Positions 33,716 through 42,354 of a DNA stretch of 42,829 nt are shown here, piece after piece. Source of the DNA: an uncultured Actinomycetes bacterium (lineage in GTDB: Bacteria; Actinomycetota; Thermoleophilia; Solirubrobacterales; 70-9); contig CAMPIP010000002.1 in the NCBI GenBank assembly GCA_946886425.1, positions 1 to 42,829 of the forward strand. The letters run 5' to 3'. The stretch's first letter is position 1. The number at the start of each line of letters is the position of its first letter. The notes beneath the pieces are model-generated. The model was not told the origin of the DNA, did not search any database, and saw nothing but the letters and a program-made list of their open reading frames with translations. The translations under genes and the position numbers were made by a program.

Positions 33716-34560
33716 CCGTCGCCGGCGCCAGCGGCAGCCGCGAAGCGCTCGACGGCGCTGTCGACGCCCTGCGCGCCGCCGGCGTCGAAGACCCGCGCCT
33801 CGACGCCGAAGTCCTGCTCGCCGCGGCGACCGGCCGCGAGCGAGCGGCCCTCGTCGCTGGCGCGGAGATCGAGCCCGCCGCCTCGCGGCGGTTCGGGGAG
33901 ATGGTGCGGCGGCGGCTGCGGCGGGAGCCGGTCGCCTACATCGTTGGCAGCAAAGGATTCCGCGGCATCGAGCTGACGGTCGGCCCGCAGGTGCTGATCC
34001 CGCGGCCGGAGAGCGAGCTGCTGGTCGAGCTGGCCCTGGAGCGACGGCCGGCGACGCTGCTCGACGTCGGCACCGGCTCCGGGGCGATCGCGCTCGCGGT
34101 CGCCGACGAGCTGCCGGACTGCGAGGTGACCGCAACCGACACCTCGCCCTCGGCGCTCGGCGTCGCCCGCGCCAATGCCGAGCGGCTCGGACTCGGCGAT
34201 CGCGTCCGCTTCCTCTCCGGCTCGCTTCCCGACGAGGAGGACTTCGAGCTGGTCGTCGCCAACCTCCCCTACGTGGCCGAGACGGAATGGGCCGCGCTGC
34301 AGCCCGAGGTGACCCGCTGGGAGCCGCGCCAGGCTCTGCTCTCCGGGCTGGACGGGCTCGACGCGATCCGGGCCCTGATTGCCGAGTGCGGTTGTCATGG
34401 GTCCCGCTATGCAGGAGTAGTGACAACCGCGCTCGCGCTCGAGGTCGGCGCCGGTCAGGCCGGGGCGGTCGCGGAGCTGATGGCCGAGGCCGGGTTCCTG
34501 GCGATCGAGACGCGGCGCGACCTGGCCGGGATCGATCGGGTCGTGGTCGGAGAGCTGTGA
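33712..34560 (+). CDS. prmC: Release factor glutamine methyltransferase
   Basis: A 282-aa N5-glutamine methyltransferase that modifies the GGQ motif of release factors. The N-terminal helical domain has DAEVLLAAATGRERAALVAG and the RRREPVAYIVGSKGF linker. The SAM domain begins at LLDVGTGSGAIALAVA, and the active-site motif is NLPYV (VVANLPYVAE), a variant of the more usual NPPY. The GTG start overlaps the prfA stop (GTGA), so the two are coupled, which fits the enzyme-substrate relation. Its own stop overlaps the next start in the same way. Confidence 0.94.
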   Translation: MTVAGASGSREALDGAVDALRAAGVEDPRLDAEVLLAAATGRERAALVAGAEIEPAASRRFGEMVRRRLRREPVAYIVGSKGFRGIELTVGPQVLIPRPESELLVELALERRPATLLDVGTGSGAIALAVADELPDCEVTATDTSPSALGVARANAERLGLGDRVRFLSGSLPDEEDFELVVANLPYVAETEWAALQPEVTRWEPRQALLSGLDGLDAIRALIAECGCHGSRYAGVVTTALALEVGAGQAGAVAELMAEAGFLAIETRRDLAGIDRVVVGEL

Positions 34561-35204
34561 GCGCGGGGGGGACCGAGGTCGTCGAGGCGGCGGCCGCGGG
34601 CGGGGCCGAGGCGCGGGCCGCGCTGGAGCGGACGATCGCGGCGGGCGGCGTGGCGGTGTTCCCCGCCGACGGTCTCTACGGGCTCGCCTGCGACCCGCTC
34701 GACGCCGCTGCGGTCGCGCGCATCCACCGGCTCAAGGGGCGCGACGAGGGCAAGTCCTCGGCGGTCATGTACTTCTCGACCCTGGCGATGCGGGAGCTGG
34801 TCTCCGGGCTCGGCCCGCGCAGCGCCGCCGCCGCCGCGAAATTGCTGCCTGGGCCGGTGACGCTGATCCTCGCCAACCCCCGGCACCGCTACCCGCTGGC
34901 CTGCCGCGAGGACCGGGAGCGGCTCGGGGTGCGGCTGATCGACGGACCGCTGGCTGGCGCGATGTGCCCGATCTTCCAGACCTCCGCCAATCGCAGTGGC
35001 GAACCGCCGCCCTCGCGCTTCGCCGAGCTGCCGGAGTCGATCCTCGCCGGCGCCGACCTGGCGATCGACGGCGGCCAGCTCGGCGGCCTGCCCTCGACCG
35101 TGGTCGACATCGCCGAGATCGACGCCGGCGGCGGCTGGACGATCCTCCGCGAAGGCGCGCTCTCGCCCGGCGACCTCGCCGCCGCGCTCGACCACCTCGC
35201 CTGA
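34557..35204 (+). CDS. L-threonylcarbamoyladenylate synthase (Sua5/YrdC/YwlC family)
   Basis: A 215-aa YrdC-domain protein that makes threonylcarbamoyl-AMP for the universal t6A37 modification of ANN-decoding tRNAs. The fold is recognised from AAGGVAVFPADGLYGLACDP, then RIHRLKGRDEGKSSAVMYF, LPGPVTLIL and FQTSANRSGEPPP. The C-terminal SUA5 extension of long forms is absent, so this is the short type. The GTG start overlaps the prmC stop, and prfA-prmC-sua5 is a familiar gene order. The lysine-rich KGR motif and SANxSG are both intact. Confidence 0.93.
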   Translation: MSAGGTEVVEAAAAGGAEARAALERTIAAGGVAVFPADGLYGLACDPLDAAAVARIHRLKGRDEGKSSAVMYFSTLAMRELVSGLGPRSAAAAAKLLPGPVTLILANPRHRYPLACREDRERLGVRLIDGPLAGAMCPIFQTSANRSGEPPPSRFAELPESILAGADLAIDGGQLGGLPSTVVDIAEIDAGGGWTILREGALSPGDLAAALDHLA

Positions 35205-35205
35205 G

Positions 35206-35967
35206 CTAGCAGTCGCGGCCCTTGTAGGGGAGGCGGACGCGGCGGCTGGAGGTGTTGTCGTCCTCGTTCGACTCGTAGAGGAGGCTCTTCGGGTCGACGG
35301 TCATCGCGAAGGCGAAGCAGCCGCGCAGGCCGGCGACGTCGATCCACTGCTTCTCGTACGGAGCGGGGTAGATGTCCGACCACCCGACCGAGGTGCCGAG
35401 GGTGACCCGGTCGCGGTAGGGGTTCTGGTTGCAGGCCGGGTAATGGCGCGTCGCCGGCGACCGCTTGCCCGGCCGGGTGCGCTCCAGGTCGCGCAGGCAG
35501 TAGTTGAGCTTGGGGCTGGTGCGGACGACCGGGCCGAGGCTGCCGTCGCCGCGGACCCGGCGCAGCTCGAAGCGGGCCAGCTGGTGGACCTTCCAGTAGG
35601 AGCCGCCGAAATAGGCGCCGACGTCGGTGAAGCGGAGGGTGGCGCGGCTCGCCACGTCGAGGTGGCCGCCGCCGACGCGGTAGATCCGCTGCCGGGCCCG
35701 CATCTTCCGCCAGCCGTTGCGGATCCCCCGCAGCTCGATCGGGCCGAGGCCGCGACTGCGCACGTCGCTGGTCGCCCGCAGCCAGACCTGACCGCCGCCG
35801 GCGTGCTCGACGTAGAGGTCGGTGGGCGGGCCGATCCGGAGGTTGGGGCAGAGCAGCTCGTCTCGCCGCGGCCCCGTGCAGGGGTTGTCGGCGAGGGCGG
35901 GCGCCGCGGCGAGGAGGACGGCGCCGGCGGCAAGCGCCGCGACGAGGGCCGAGATGCGGGTTCTCAC
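35206..35967 (-). CDS. Secreted lysyl-oxidase-like protein, probably inactive
   Basis: A 253-aa exported protein. A signal peptide covers residues 1-26 ([20 protein letters not shown], cleavage after ALA before DNPC). The rest resembles the lysyl oxidase fold: [11 protein letters not shown] near 153-163, then [20 protein letters not shown] and [17 protein letters not shown]. Several Cys residues (30, 40, 157, 179, 217, 253) could form disulfides. The HxH copper site expected before ARYEL-type sequence reads [13 protein letters not shown] here, and the cofactor Tyr position appears to be Phe218. A structural or binding role is therefore more likely than oxidation. GTG 35967 follows a TAGTCT -10 by seven bases; the longer frame would run into glyA. 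Confidence 0.78.
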   Translation of the reverse strand: MRTRISALVAALAAGAVLLAAAPALADNPCTGPRRDELLCPNLRIGPPTDLYVEHAGGGQVWLRATSDVRSRGLGPIELRGIRNGWRKMRARQRIYRVGGGHLDVASRATLRFTDVGAYFGGSYWKVHQLARFELRRVRGDGSLGPVVRTSPKLNYCLRDLERTRPGKRSPATRHYPACNQNPYRDRVTLGTSVGWSDIYPAPYEKQWIDVAGLRGCFAFAMTVDPKSLLYESNEDDNTSSRRVRLPYKGRDC

Positions 35968-35974
35968 CGGCCCC

Positions 35975-36000
35975 AGACTATCCCGAGCCGTTGCTATGGT
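35975..36000. promoter_or_regulatory. Divergent -10 elements between the lysyl-oxidase-like gene and glyA
   Basis: Reverse TAGTCT (35980-35975) ends seven bases before the reverse GTG. Forward TATGGT (35995-36000) ends ten bases before the glyA GTG. No clear -35 elements. Confidence 0.45.
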
Positions 36001-36010
36001 CGCTCGGGTC

Positions 36011-37291
36011 GTGAGCGACCTGCCTGACAACTTCCAGACCGCGCCGCTGGCCGAGGTCGATCCCGAGATCGCCGCGGTGCTCGACGCCGAGCTGCGCCGC
36101 CAGCAGCGCACCCTGGAGATGATCGCCTCGGAGAATTTCGTCCCCCAGGCGGTCCTCGACGCGGTCGGCTCGGTGCTGACCAACAAGTACGCCGAGGGCT
36201 ACCCCGGCCGCCGCTACTACGGCGGCTGCGAGGAGGTCGACGTCGCCGAGGAACTGGCGATCGCCCGCGCCAAGTCGCTGTTCGGCGCCGAGCACGCCAA
36301 CGTCCAGGCCCACGCCGGCGCCCAGGCCAACAATGCTGTCTACATGGCGCTGCTGGAGCCCGGCGACACCTTCCTCGGCCTCGCCCTCGATCACGGCGGC
36401 CACCTCAGCCACGGGATGAAGATCAACGTCTCCGGGACGCTCTACAACCCGGTTCCGTACCACGTGGGGCGCGAGGACCTGCTGGTCGACATGGACGAGG
36501 TCGCGCGCCTCGCCGAGGAGCACCAGCCGAAGCTGATCGTGGCCGGCTGGTCCGCCTACCCGCGCCAGCTCGACTTCGCCGCCTTCCGCGAGATCGCCGA
36601 CTCCGTCGGTGCCAAGCTGATGGTCGACATGGCCCACTTCGCGGGTCTGGTCGCGGCCGGCGAGCACCCGAACCCGGTCGAGCACGCCGACGTCGTCACG
36701 ACGACCATCCATAAGACCCTCTGTGGCCCGCGCAGCGGCATGATTCTGTGCCGCGAGGAGCACGCCAAAGCGATCGACAAGGCGATCTTCCCGGGCCAGC
36801 AGGGCGGCCCGCTGATGCACACCGTCGCCGCCAAGGCGGTGGCGCTGGGGATCGCCGCCAGCGAGCAGTTCGCGGCCCGCCAGCGGCAGACGATCGCCAA
36901 CGCCCAAGCCTTCGCCGCCGGTCTCGAAGAGAACGGGATCCCCGTCCTCACCGGCGGTACCGACGTCCACCTGGTGCTGGTCGACCTGACCCCGACCGAG
37001 CTCGACGGCCAGACCGCCGAGGACCGGCTCGACGCGGTCGGGATCACCGTCAACCGCAACGCGATCCCCTTCGACCCGCGGCCGCCGATGAATCCTTCCG
37101 GCCTGCGGATCGGCACCCCGGCACTGACCACCCGCGGCATGGTCGAGGACGACATGACCGAGATCGCCAGCGTCATCGCCGCCGCCCTCGGGCCCGACTT
37201 CGAGGCCGCCAAGGCCGGGCTCTCCGAGCGCACCGGGGCGCTGATGGACCGCTACCCGCTCTACCCGCAGCTGTCTCCAGCCTCAGTCTGA
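36011..37291 (+). CDS. glyA: Serine hydroxymethyltransferase
   Basis: A 426-aa PLP enzyme converting serine and tetrahydrofolate to glycine and methylene-tetrahydrofolate. Clear signatures are [55 protein letters not shown] and the Schiff-base segment [14 protein letters not shown]. The last differs slightly from the common TTTHKTLRGPRGG but keeps the Lys. It carries [10 protein letters not shown] and [16 protein letters not shown] near the C-terminus. I prefer GTG 36011, giving [20 protein letters not shown] at the N-terminus; an in-frame ATG at 35996 would add five residues but lies in the -10 region. Four bases separate it from the next gene. Confidence 0.96.
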   Translation: MSDLPDNFQTAPLAEVDPEIAAVLDAELRRQQRTLEMIASENFVPQAVLDAVGSVLTNKYAEGYPGRRYYGGCEEVDVAEELAIARAKSLFGAEHANVQAHAGAQANNAVYMALLEPGDTFLGLALDHGGHLSHGMKINVSGTLYNPVPYHVGREDLLVDMDEVARLAEEHQPKLIVAGWSAYPRQLDFAAFREIADSVGAKLMVDMAHFAGLVAAGEHPNPVEHADVVTTTIHKTLCGPRSGMILCREEHAKAIDKAIFPGQQGGPLMHTVAAKAVALGIAASEQFAARQRQTIANAQAFAAGLEENGIPVLTGGTDVHLVLVDLTPTELDGQTAEDRLDAVGITVNRNAIPFDPRPPMNPSGLRIGTPALTTRGMVEDDMTEIASVIAAALGPDFEAAKAGLSERTGALMDRYPLYPQLSPASV

Positions 37292-37295
37292 GCGC

Positions 37296-38312
37296 TTGCT
37301 GATCTGGGTGGACTGCACCGCGGCGGCGCACCCCCTGGTGCTGCGGCCACTGATCGAGCGCTTCGAGGCGGAGGGGCACGAGGTCTTCGTCACCGCCCGC
37401 GAGTACGGGCAGACGGTCGGCATCCTCGACCGGCTCGGGCTTCCCTACACCGCCGTCGGCGAGCACGGCGGCGCCTCGAAGCTCGGCAAGCTGCGGGCGC
37501 TGGGCGGCCGCTCGGCGCGGTTGGCGCGGCTCGTCTGGGACCGCCGCCCGGACCTGGCGCTGGCGCACGGCTCGGTTGACCTGGCCGTCGTCTCCCGCCT
37601 CTTCCTGATCCCCTCGGTGCAGATGCAGGACTACGAGTTCGCCCGCCTGCAGCGCAACGTCTCCTTCCGCGCGGCCCGCCGGGTCCTGGCGCCGGACTCG
37701 ATCCCGGTCGAGCGGCTGAAGCGGATCGGCGCCGGGCCGAAGAAGCTGGTCCGCTACCCGGGGCTGAAGGAGGAGTACTACCTGGCCGACTTCGAGCCTG
37801 ACCCGGCCGTGCTCGGCGAGCTCGGCCTCGACCGCGAGAAGGTCCTGGTCGTGGTGCGGCCGCCGCCGGAGACCTCCGAGTACCACGCCCCCAATGACAT
37901 CTACGGGGAGGCGGTGCGGCGTCTGGCCGGGGCGCCCGAGGCGCAGGTGGTGGTGATCCCGCGCACCGAGGAGCAGGGCGCGGCCGTGCGCGCGCTCGGC
38001 GCCGCCAACCTGATCGTCCCCGAGCGGGCGATCGACGCCCAGAGCCTGATCGCCTTCGCCGACCTGGTGGTCAGCGCGGGGGGGACGATGAACCGCGAGG
38101 CGGTCGCCCTCGGCACGCCCGTCTTCACGACCTTCACGGGGACGATGGGCGGGGTCGACGAGGCCCTGATCGCGGAGGGTCGCCTGCGGGTTCTCGAGGA
38201 TCCCGCGGCCCTGCGGCTCCGCAAGCGCGAGGCGCCGGTCGGCGTCCTGCACGGGCGCGATCCCGGCTTCCTCGCGGCAGCCGCGCTCGGCGCTGTCGAG
38301 CAGCTCGGGTAG
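37296..38312 (+). CDS. DUF354-family GT-B-like protein
   Basis: A 338-aa protein of the DUF354 family, related in fold to UDP-GlcNAc 2-epimerase and MurG-type glycosyltransferases. It starts LIWVDCTAAAHPLVLRPLIE, has HGSVDLAVVSRLFLIPSVQM in the first Rossmann half, and a second half with VVVRPPPETSEYH, ADLVVSAGGTMNREAVALGTP and FTTFTGTMGGVDEAL. The latter looks like a nucleotide-sugar-binding site. Function is unproven in the family; a surface-polysaccharide role is inferred from the next gene, a WecA-type transferase. TTG 37296 is the only reasonable start and lies four bases after glyA. Confidence 0.82.
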   Translation: MLIWVDCTAAAHPLVLRPLIERFEAEGHEVFVTAREYGQTVGILDRLGLPYTAVGEHGGASKLGKLRALGGRSARLARLVWDRRPDLALAHGSVDLAVVSRLFLIPSVQMQDYEFARLQRNVSFRAARRVLAPDSIPVERLKRIGAGPKKLVRYPGLKEEYYLADFEPDPAVLGELGLDREKVLVVVRPPPETSEYHAPNDIYGEAVRRLAGAPEAQVVVIPRTEEQGAAVRALGAANLIVPERAIDAQSLIAFADLVVSAGGTMNREAVALGTPVFTTFTGTMGGVDEALIAEGRLRVLEDPAALRLRKREAPVGVLHGRDPGFLAAAALGAVEQLG

Positions 38313-38348
38313 CCTGAGCCGGCCCGTTCCCCGTCCGGGCGCAAGCGC

Positions 38349-39482
38349 ATGGGCCCGACGACCACCGACGCCGTCTTCGCCTTCATCGCCGCCGCGGCGG
38401 TCGCCTGGCTGCTCGTTCCCTACGTGGAGCGGCTGGCTTTCCGCGTCGGCGCCATCGACATGCCGAAGGAGCGCGGGCTCCACGACAAACCGATGCCGCG
38501 CCTCTCCGGGCTGGCGATCCTCGCCGGGGTCGAGCTCGCCGGCTGGATCTGGCTGCCGAACGACGCCGAAAGCCACGCGATCCTGCTCGGCGCCGTGGCG
38601 ATCGCCGCCGTCGGCGTCGCCGACGACACCCGTGGCCTGCCCGCCCTGGCGAAGCTGCTCGGCCAGATCGGCGCCTCGCTGATCCCGGTCCTCGCCGGGG
38701 TCCGGGTCGAGAACCTCACCCTGCCCTTCGTCGGCGGCTTCGAGCTGGGCTGGCTCGCCTACCCGCTGACCGTGCTCGGCATCGTCGCCGTCGTCAACGT
38801 CATCAACTTCATCGACGGGGTCGACGGCCTCGCCGCCGGCGTCTGCGTGATCGCCGGCGTCACCCTGGCGACGATCGCGCTCTCGCTCGACCGCAACGCC
38901 GCCGGCGCCCTGGCGGCGTTGACCGCCGGCGCCGCGCTGGGCTTCCTCCGCCACGGCTTCCCGCCCGCCTCCAGCTTCATGGGGGACACCGGTTCCAACC
39001 TGCTCGGCTACCTGCTGGCGACCGCCTCGGTGCAGGGAGCGCTGAAGACCAACGCCGTGATCGCCCTCGCCTTCCCGCTGGTGGTCCTGGCGGTGCCGAT
39101 CCTCGATTCCGGCTTCGTGGTCGCCAAGCGGCTCAAATACCGGCAGCCGATCTACCAGGCCGACAGCTGGCACTTCCACCACCGGATGGCCAACATCGGC
39201 TTCTCGCAGCGGCGCACGATCGCCTACCTCTACGCCTGGACGCTGGTGATGGCGGCGCTGGCCCTGGCTTTGCGCTTCGTCCCCTACAGCGACGACCGCG
39301 GCAACTTCGACGCCGCCTGGACCGTGGTGATGGCGGTGCTGCTGCTGTTGGCGCTTGCCTACAGCGTCTATCTGATCTACGTGTTGGAGATCCTGAAGCT
39401 GCGACGGGGCCGGATCAACCCCGAAACGGGCGAGTTCGAAGCGATCAAGATCGAGGAAACGGGTAGTGGCAAGGCTCACTAA
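38349..39482 (+). CDS. WecA/MraY-family polyprenyl-phosphate HexNAc-1-phosphate transferase
   Basis: A 377-aa membrane enzyme that transfers a HexNAc-1-phosphate from a UDP sugar to undecaprenyl phosphate, starting a cell-surface glycan. About ten or eleven helices are present. The DD pair for Mg is in VADDTRGL (Asp92, Asp93), the NVINFIDGVDGLAAG motif has Asn153 and Asp156, SSFMGDTGSN follows, and the cytoplasmic loop HFHHRM matches the His-rich HIHHH motif of the WecA/TagO branch rather than MraY. The C-terminal tail of about 35 residues is charged. It precedes the ATP synthase operon, as in many actinobacteria, by 97 bases. Confidence 0.93.
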   Translation: MGPTTTDAVFAFIAAAAVAWLLVPYVERLAFRVGAIDMPKERGLHDKPMPRLSGLAILAGVELAGWIWLPNDAESHAILLGAVAIAAVGVADDTRGLPALAKLLGQIGASLIPVLAGVRVENLTLPFVGGFELGWLAYPLTVLGIVAVVNVINFIDGVDGLAAGVCVIAGVTLATIALSLDRNAAGALAALTAGAALGFLRHGFPPASSFMGDTGSNLLGYLLATASVQGALKTNAVIALAFPLVVLAVPILDSGFVVAKRLKYRQPIYQADSWHFHHRMANIGFSQRRTIAYLYAWTLVMAALALALRFVPYSDDRGNFDAAWTVVMAVLLLLALAYSVYLIYVLEILKLRRGRINPETGEFEAIKIEETGSGKAH

Positions 39483-39517
39483 GTGGCTTTGCAATGCCGT
39501 TTCGCCGGCCTTTCGGA

Positions 39518-39523
39518 TATAGT
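39518..39523 (+). promoter_or_regulatory. Candidate -10 of the ATP synthase operon
   Basis: TATAGT, 56 bases before the first atp gene, is the best consensus -10 in this 97-base gap. The -35 region is weak. The leader is pyrimidine-rich. Confidence 0.4.
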
Positions 39524-39579
39524 CGCCAGCCCGGTCGCATTCCCTTCGCAGCCGGACCTTTTCTCGACTTTTCCTGATT

Positions 39580-39960
39580 ATGTCTCCTCCCAAGTACCTC
39601 GATCCAATCGTGCTGGCCGCCGCGCTTGCCGTCTTTCTGGTCGGTGGCTTCCCGATGCTCGGCTTCGCCGTCGCCGCCGGTGTCTGGATCGTCCAGCGGG
39701 GGATTCAGCTGGTCGCCGCCAAGCGTGCCAAGGCCGAGCTGCGCGCCGGCAATCGCCAGAAGGCGATGGGCCTGATCGCGGCGACGACGCTGGGACGCGT
39801 CTGGCTGATGGCCACCGTCGTCCTGCTCACCGGCCTCGCCGAGCGCGAAGCGGGTCTCGCCGCGGGCGTAACGCTGGTCGTCCTCTTCACGATCTCCTTC
39901 GCGGCGCAGGGGCTGCAGCACCTGCTCGCTGACGAGCCCGAGAGCCAGGGGGCGGCATGA
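39580..39960 (+). CDS. AtpI-like membrane protein of the ATP synthase operon
   Basis: A 126-aa membrane protein with four predicted helices (about 8-22, 24-40, 72-86 and 93-112), separated by a basic loop AAKRAKAELRAGNRQKAM. Size, helix plan and position directly before atpB fit the AtpI / ATP-synthase-I family, which assists c-ring assembly or ion supply. Sequence similarity is too low for a firm family call by eye. Its stop overlaps the atpB start (ATGA). A second open frame over the same DNA starting at 39483 is a shadow. Confidence 0.7.
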   Translation: MSPPKYLDPIVLAAALAVFLVGGFPMLGFAVAAGVWIVQRGIQLVAAKRAKAELRAGNRQKAMGLIAATTLGRVWLMATVVLLTGLAEREAGLAAGVTLVVLFTISFAAQGLQHLLADEPESQGAA

Positions 39961-40922
39961 GCGCCGAGCAGGCAACCCCAGAGGCGCCCGCGAGCGCCGC
40001 GAAGTCGAGCGGCCTCAGCACCAAGGCCAAGGTCTTGATCGGACTCGGCGCCTACCTCGCCATCGCCATCCTGCTGATGCTGATCTTCGGCAGCTCCGGC
40101 AAAAACGAACACTTCCAGCCCCAGAACGAGTTCAAACTCGAACCGTGGATCTCGATCCACATCGCCGGCGTCGACATGAGCATCAACAAGGCGGTCTTCT
40201 ACCTGCTCCTGGCCAGCGTCCTTACGGTCGCGACGATGCTCTGGATCTCGCGACGCATGCAGCAGAAGCCGAACCGGGTCCAGACCGCGATCGAGGTCGC
40301 CTACGACATGACCAAGAACACGATCGCGGGCGGCAACATGGACACCAAGATGGCCTCTCGCTGGTTCCCGTTCCTGGCCGCGCTCTTCTTCTGGATCTGG
40401 TTCTCGAACATCATCGGGTTCCTGCCGCTGCCGACCAACACCGAGCACGCGGTCGACGTCTTCGGCCTCGAGATCCCCTCCTTCGCGCTCTACGCGGCAA
40501 CCGCCAACCTCTCGATCCCGCTGGTCCTGACCCTGGTCGTCTGGATCTCCTACCACGTCGAAGGCGTGCGGGCAAAGGGGCCGATCAAGTACCTGGCCAG
40601 CTGGCTGCCGCCGGGCCTGGAGGACATGAACCCGGCCGCCAAGGCGTTCATCTTCGTGATCGAGGCTGTCTCCCACTTCGCCCGGCTGATCTCGCTCTCC
40701 GTCCGACTTTTCGCCAACATCCTCGCCGGCCACCTGCTGCTGCTCTTCATGGGCGGCGGACTTGCCGTGCTGCTGGGGATCGCCGCCCTCGGGGCGCTGA
40801 CCTTCCCGCTCGCCTTCTTTTTCTTCATCCTCGAGGTCGGGCTGATCGCAACGCTGCAGGCTTTTATCTTCTCGACCCTCACTGCCATCTACCTCGGCGG
40901 AGCTACCTCCGCCAGTCACTAG
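39957..40922 (+). CDS. atpB: ATP synthase F0 subunit a
   Basis: A 321-aa proton-channel subunit. The essential Arg is Arg250 in ISLSVRLFANILAGHLLL, and the paired acidic/His residues of the exit channel are in the last helices (FILEVGLIATLQAFIFSTL). The N-terminus is unusually long (about 75 residues, including the helix KVLIGLGAYLAIAILLMLIF), with WISIHIAGVDMSINKAVFYL before the main bundle. It overlaps the atpI-like gene and precedes atpE by 18 bases. Together with subunit c it converts proton flow to rotation. Confidence 0.96.
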   Translation: MSAEQATPEAPASAAKSSGLSTKAKVLIGLGAYLAIAILLMLIFGSSGKNEHFQPQNEFKLEPWISIHIAGVDMSINKAVFYLLLASVLTVATMLWISRRMQQKPNRVQTAIEVAYDMTKNTIAGGNMDTKMASRWFPFLAALFFWIWFSNIIGFLPLPTNTEHAVDVFGLEIPSFALYAATANLSIPLVLTLVVWISYHVEGVRAKGPIKYLASWLPPGLEDMNPAAKAFIFVIEAVSHFARLISLSVRLFANILAGHLLLLFMGGGLAVLLGIAALGALTFPLAFFFFILEVGLIATLQAFIFSTLTAIYLGGATSASH

Positions 40923-40940
40923 AAAAGGAGCGCTTTTCTC

Positions 40941-41207
40941 ATGGACCTGTCCCCTGTCGTCGCCGCTATCTCGGACGAAGGCATCGAATCCGCCGGCAAG
41001 GCGATCGCGCTCGGCATCGGCGCCGGCCTCGGCTCGATCGGCGCCGGCATCGGCATCGGCTTCATCTTCGGCAAGGAGATCGAGTCGGTCGCCCGTCAGC
41101 CGGAGATGAAAGACGAGCTCCAGAGCATCCGCTGGCTCGGCTTCGCGCTGACCGAGGCCGTGGCCTTCTACACGTTCATCTTCGGCCTCATCGCCTTCTT
41201 CCTCTAG
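40941..41207 (+). CDS. atpE: ATP synthase F0 subunit c
   Basis: An 88-aa two-helix hairpin forming the rotor ring. The glycine-rich first helix is [20 protein letters not shown], the polar loop has [10 protein letters not shown], and the ion-carrying carboxylate is Glu72 in [12 protein letters not shown]. Following the Glu with Ala rather than Ser/Thr favours proton rather than sodium binding. The ribosome site AAAAGGAG stands upstream of the ATG (high expression expected, as c subunits are needed in many copies). About ten extra residues precede the first helix. Confidence 0.96.
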   Translation: MDLSPVVAAISDEGIESAGKAIALGIGAGLGSIGAGIGIGFIFGKEIESVARQPEMKDELQSIRWLGFALTEAVAFYTFIFGLIAFFL

Positions 41208-41211
41208 GCAG

Positions 41212-41799
41212 ATGGAGTTGCTCGGCTACATAGGCGCGATCGTCCCGTTGGCCGCCGAGGCCGGGGGCGAGGAAGGCGGTGGCAGCTTCCTCGTCTCCCC
41301 GGGCCTGGGGCTGATGATCTGGACCCTGGTGCTCTTCCTCTTCACCATGTGGGTGTTGAGCAAGCTCGCCTTCCCGAAAATCCAGGAGGCCCTGGACAAA
41401 CGGGCGAAGACGATCGCCGAGTCGATCGACGCCGCCGAACGGCAGCGCCGCGAATCCGACGAGCTGCTGGCCGAGTATCGCGGCCGGCTCGCCGAGGCTC
41501 GGGAGCAGGCCGACGACATCATGGCCCGCGCCCGCAAGGCGGCCGAGGTCGCCGAAGCCGAGGCGACCACGGCCGGCAAGGAGAAGCGCGAGGAGCTGGT
41601 CTCCGCGGCAAAGCGCGACATCGAGGCGGAGACCCGCCGCTCGCTCGAGCAGATCCGCAAGGAGGTCGCCGACCTCACCGTGCTGGCGACCGAGAAAGTC
41701 ACCCGCAAGAGCCTCGACGCCGAGGACCAGAAGCGTCTCGTCGAGGAGGCCCTCAGCGAGGTCGATTTCTCGGCTCTCTCCGGAGCGGAGAAGAACTAG
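41212..41799 (+). CDS. atpF: ATP synthase F0 subunit b
   Basis: A 195-aa peripheral-stalk protein: a single membrane helix near residues 28-48 (LGLMIWTLVLFLFTMWVLSK) followed by a long charged coiled coil, with EALDKRAKTIAESIDAAERQ and EARRSLEQIRKEV-like heptads, ending in ALSEVDFSALSGAEKN. It has a longer pre-helix segment than E. coli b. It starts four bases after atpE and ends three bases before atpH, so it is co-translated with both. Confidence 0.95.
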   Translation: MELLGYIGAIVPLAAEAGGEEGGGSFLVSPGLGLMIWTLVLFLFTMWVLSKLAFPKIQEALDKRAKTIAESIDAAERQRRESDELLAEYRGRLAEAREQADDIMARARKAAEVAEAEATTAGKEKREELVSAAKRDIEAETRRSLEQIRKEVADLTVLATEKVTRKSLDAEDQKRLVEEALSEVDFSALSGAEKN

Positions 41800-41802
41800 G
41801 CG

Positions 41803-42336
41803 ATGGCCGAGGCAGCTCGCGTATACGCCGAGGCCCTCTTCGAGGCCGGCAAGGACCGCGGCAAGCTCGACGCTCTGCAGTCGCAGCTGGCCCAGTTCAC
41901 CGATGCGGTCGACGGCAACCGCGAGCTGCAGGTGTTCCTCTTTAGCCCTTACCTATCTACGGCTGACAAGGTGGATGGGCTGAAGCGGGCGATCTCCGGC
42001 GCCGAGCCGGAGCTGACGAATTTCCTCGAGCTGCTCGCCGAGAAGCACCGGATGCCGGAAATCTTCCGGATCCGGCGCGAGCTCGACGAGCTCTGGAAGA
42101 AGGAGAACCGGCGTCTCGACGTCACCGTCACCAGCGCCGTCGAACTCGACGAAGCGGTCGTGAAGAAAATCGGCCAGGAGGTCGAACGGCAGACCGGGGA
42201 GGAGGTCGACCTCGCCAGCCGGGTCGACGACGGCATCCTCGGTGGCATCGTCCTTCAGGTTGGAAACATGGTCCTCGACGCGAGCATCCGCACTCGCTTG
42301 GAGAAACTTCGAAAAAGCGTCGCCAGCGCGGCGTAA
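41803..42336 (+). CDS. atpH: ATP synthase F1 subunit delta
   Basis: A 177-aa stalk protein joining F1 to subunit b. It opens with AEAARVYAEALFEAGKDRGK, the typical helical N-terminus, and ends with the conserved GGIVLQVGNMVLDASIRTRL, RLEKLRKSV pattern of delta/OSCP. KRLDVTVTSAVELDEAVVKK-like strand-helix links the two. A short AT-rich stretch near 41940-41960 (TTTAGCCCTTACC) is atypical in composition but in frame. An AAGGAGG site for atpA overlaps its stop. Confidence 0.95.
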   Translation: MAEAARVYAEALFEAGKDRGKLDALQSQLAQFTDAVDGNRELQVFLFSPYLSTADKVDGLKRAISGAEPELTNFLELLAEKHRMPEIFRIRRELDELWKKENRRLDVTVTSAVELDEAVVKKIGQEVERQTGEEVDLASRVDDGILGGIVLQVGNMVLDASIRTRLEKLRKSVASAA

Positions 42337-42354
42337 GGAGGCAGAGAGCACCCG

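Noticed and set aside
37173..39593. Long reverse open frame (about 806 codons) opposite the DUF354 and WecA-type genes
   Set aside because: Same GC-driven artefact; the forward genes are clear.
39483..39932. Forward open frame overlapping the AtpI-like gene in another frame
   Set aside because: The translated product becomes Arg-rich low complexity after 50 residues, whereas the 39580 frame gives four membrane helices and couples to atpB.
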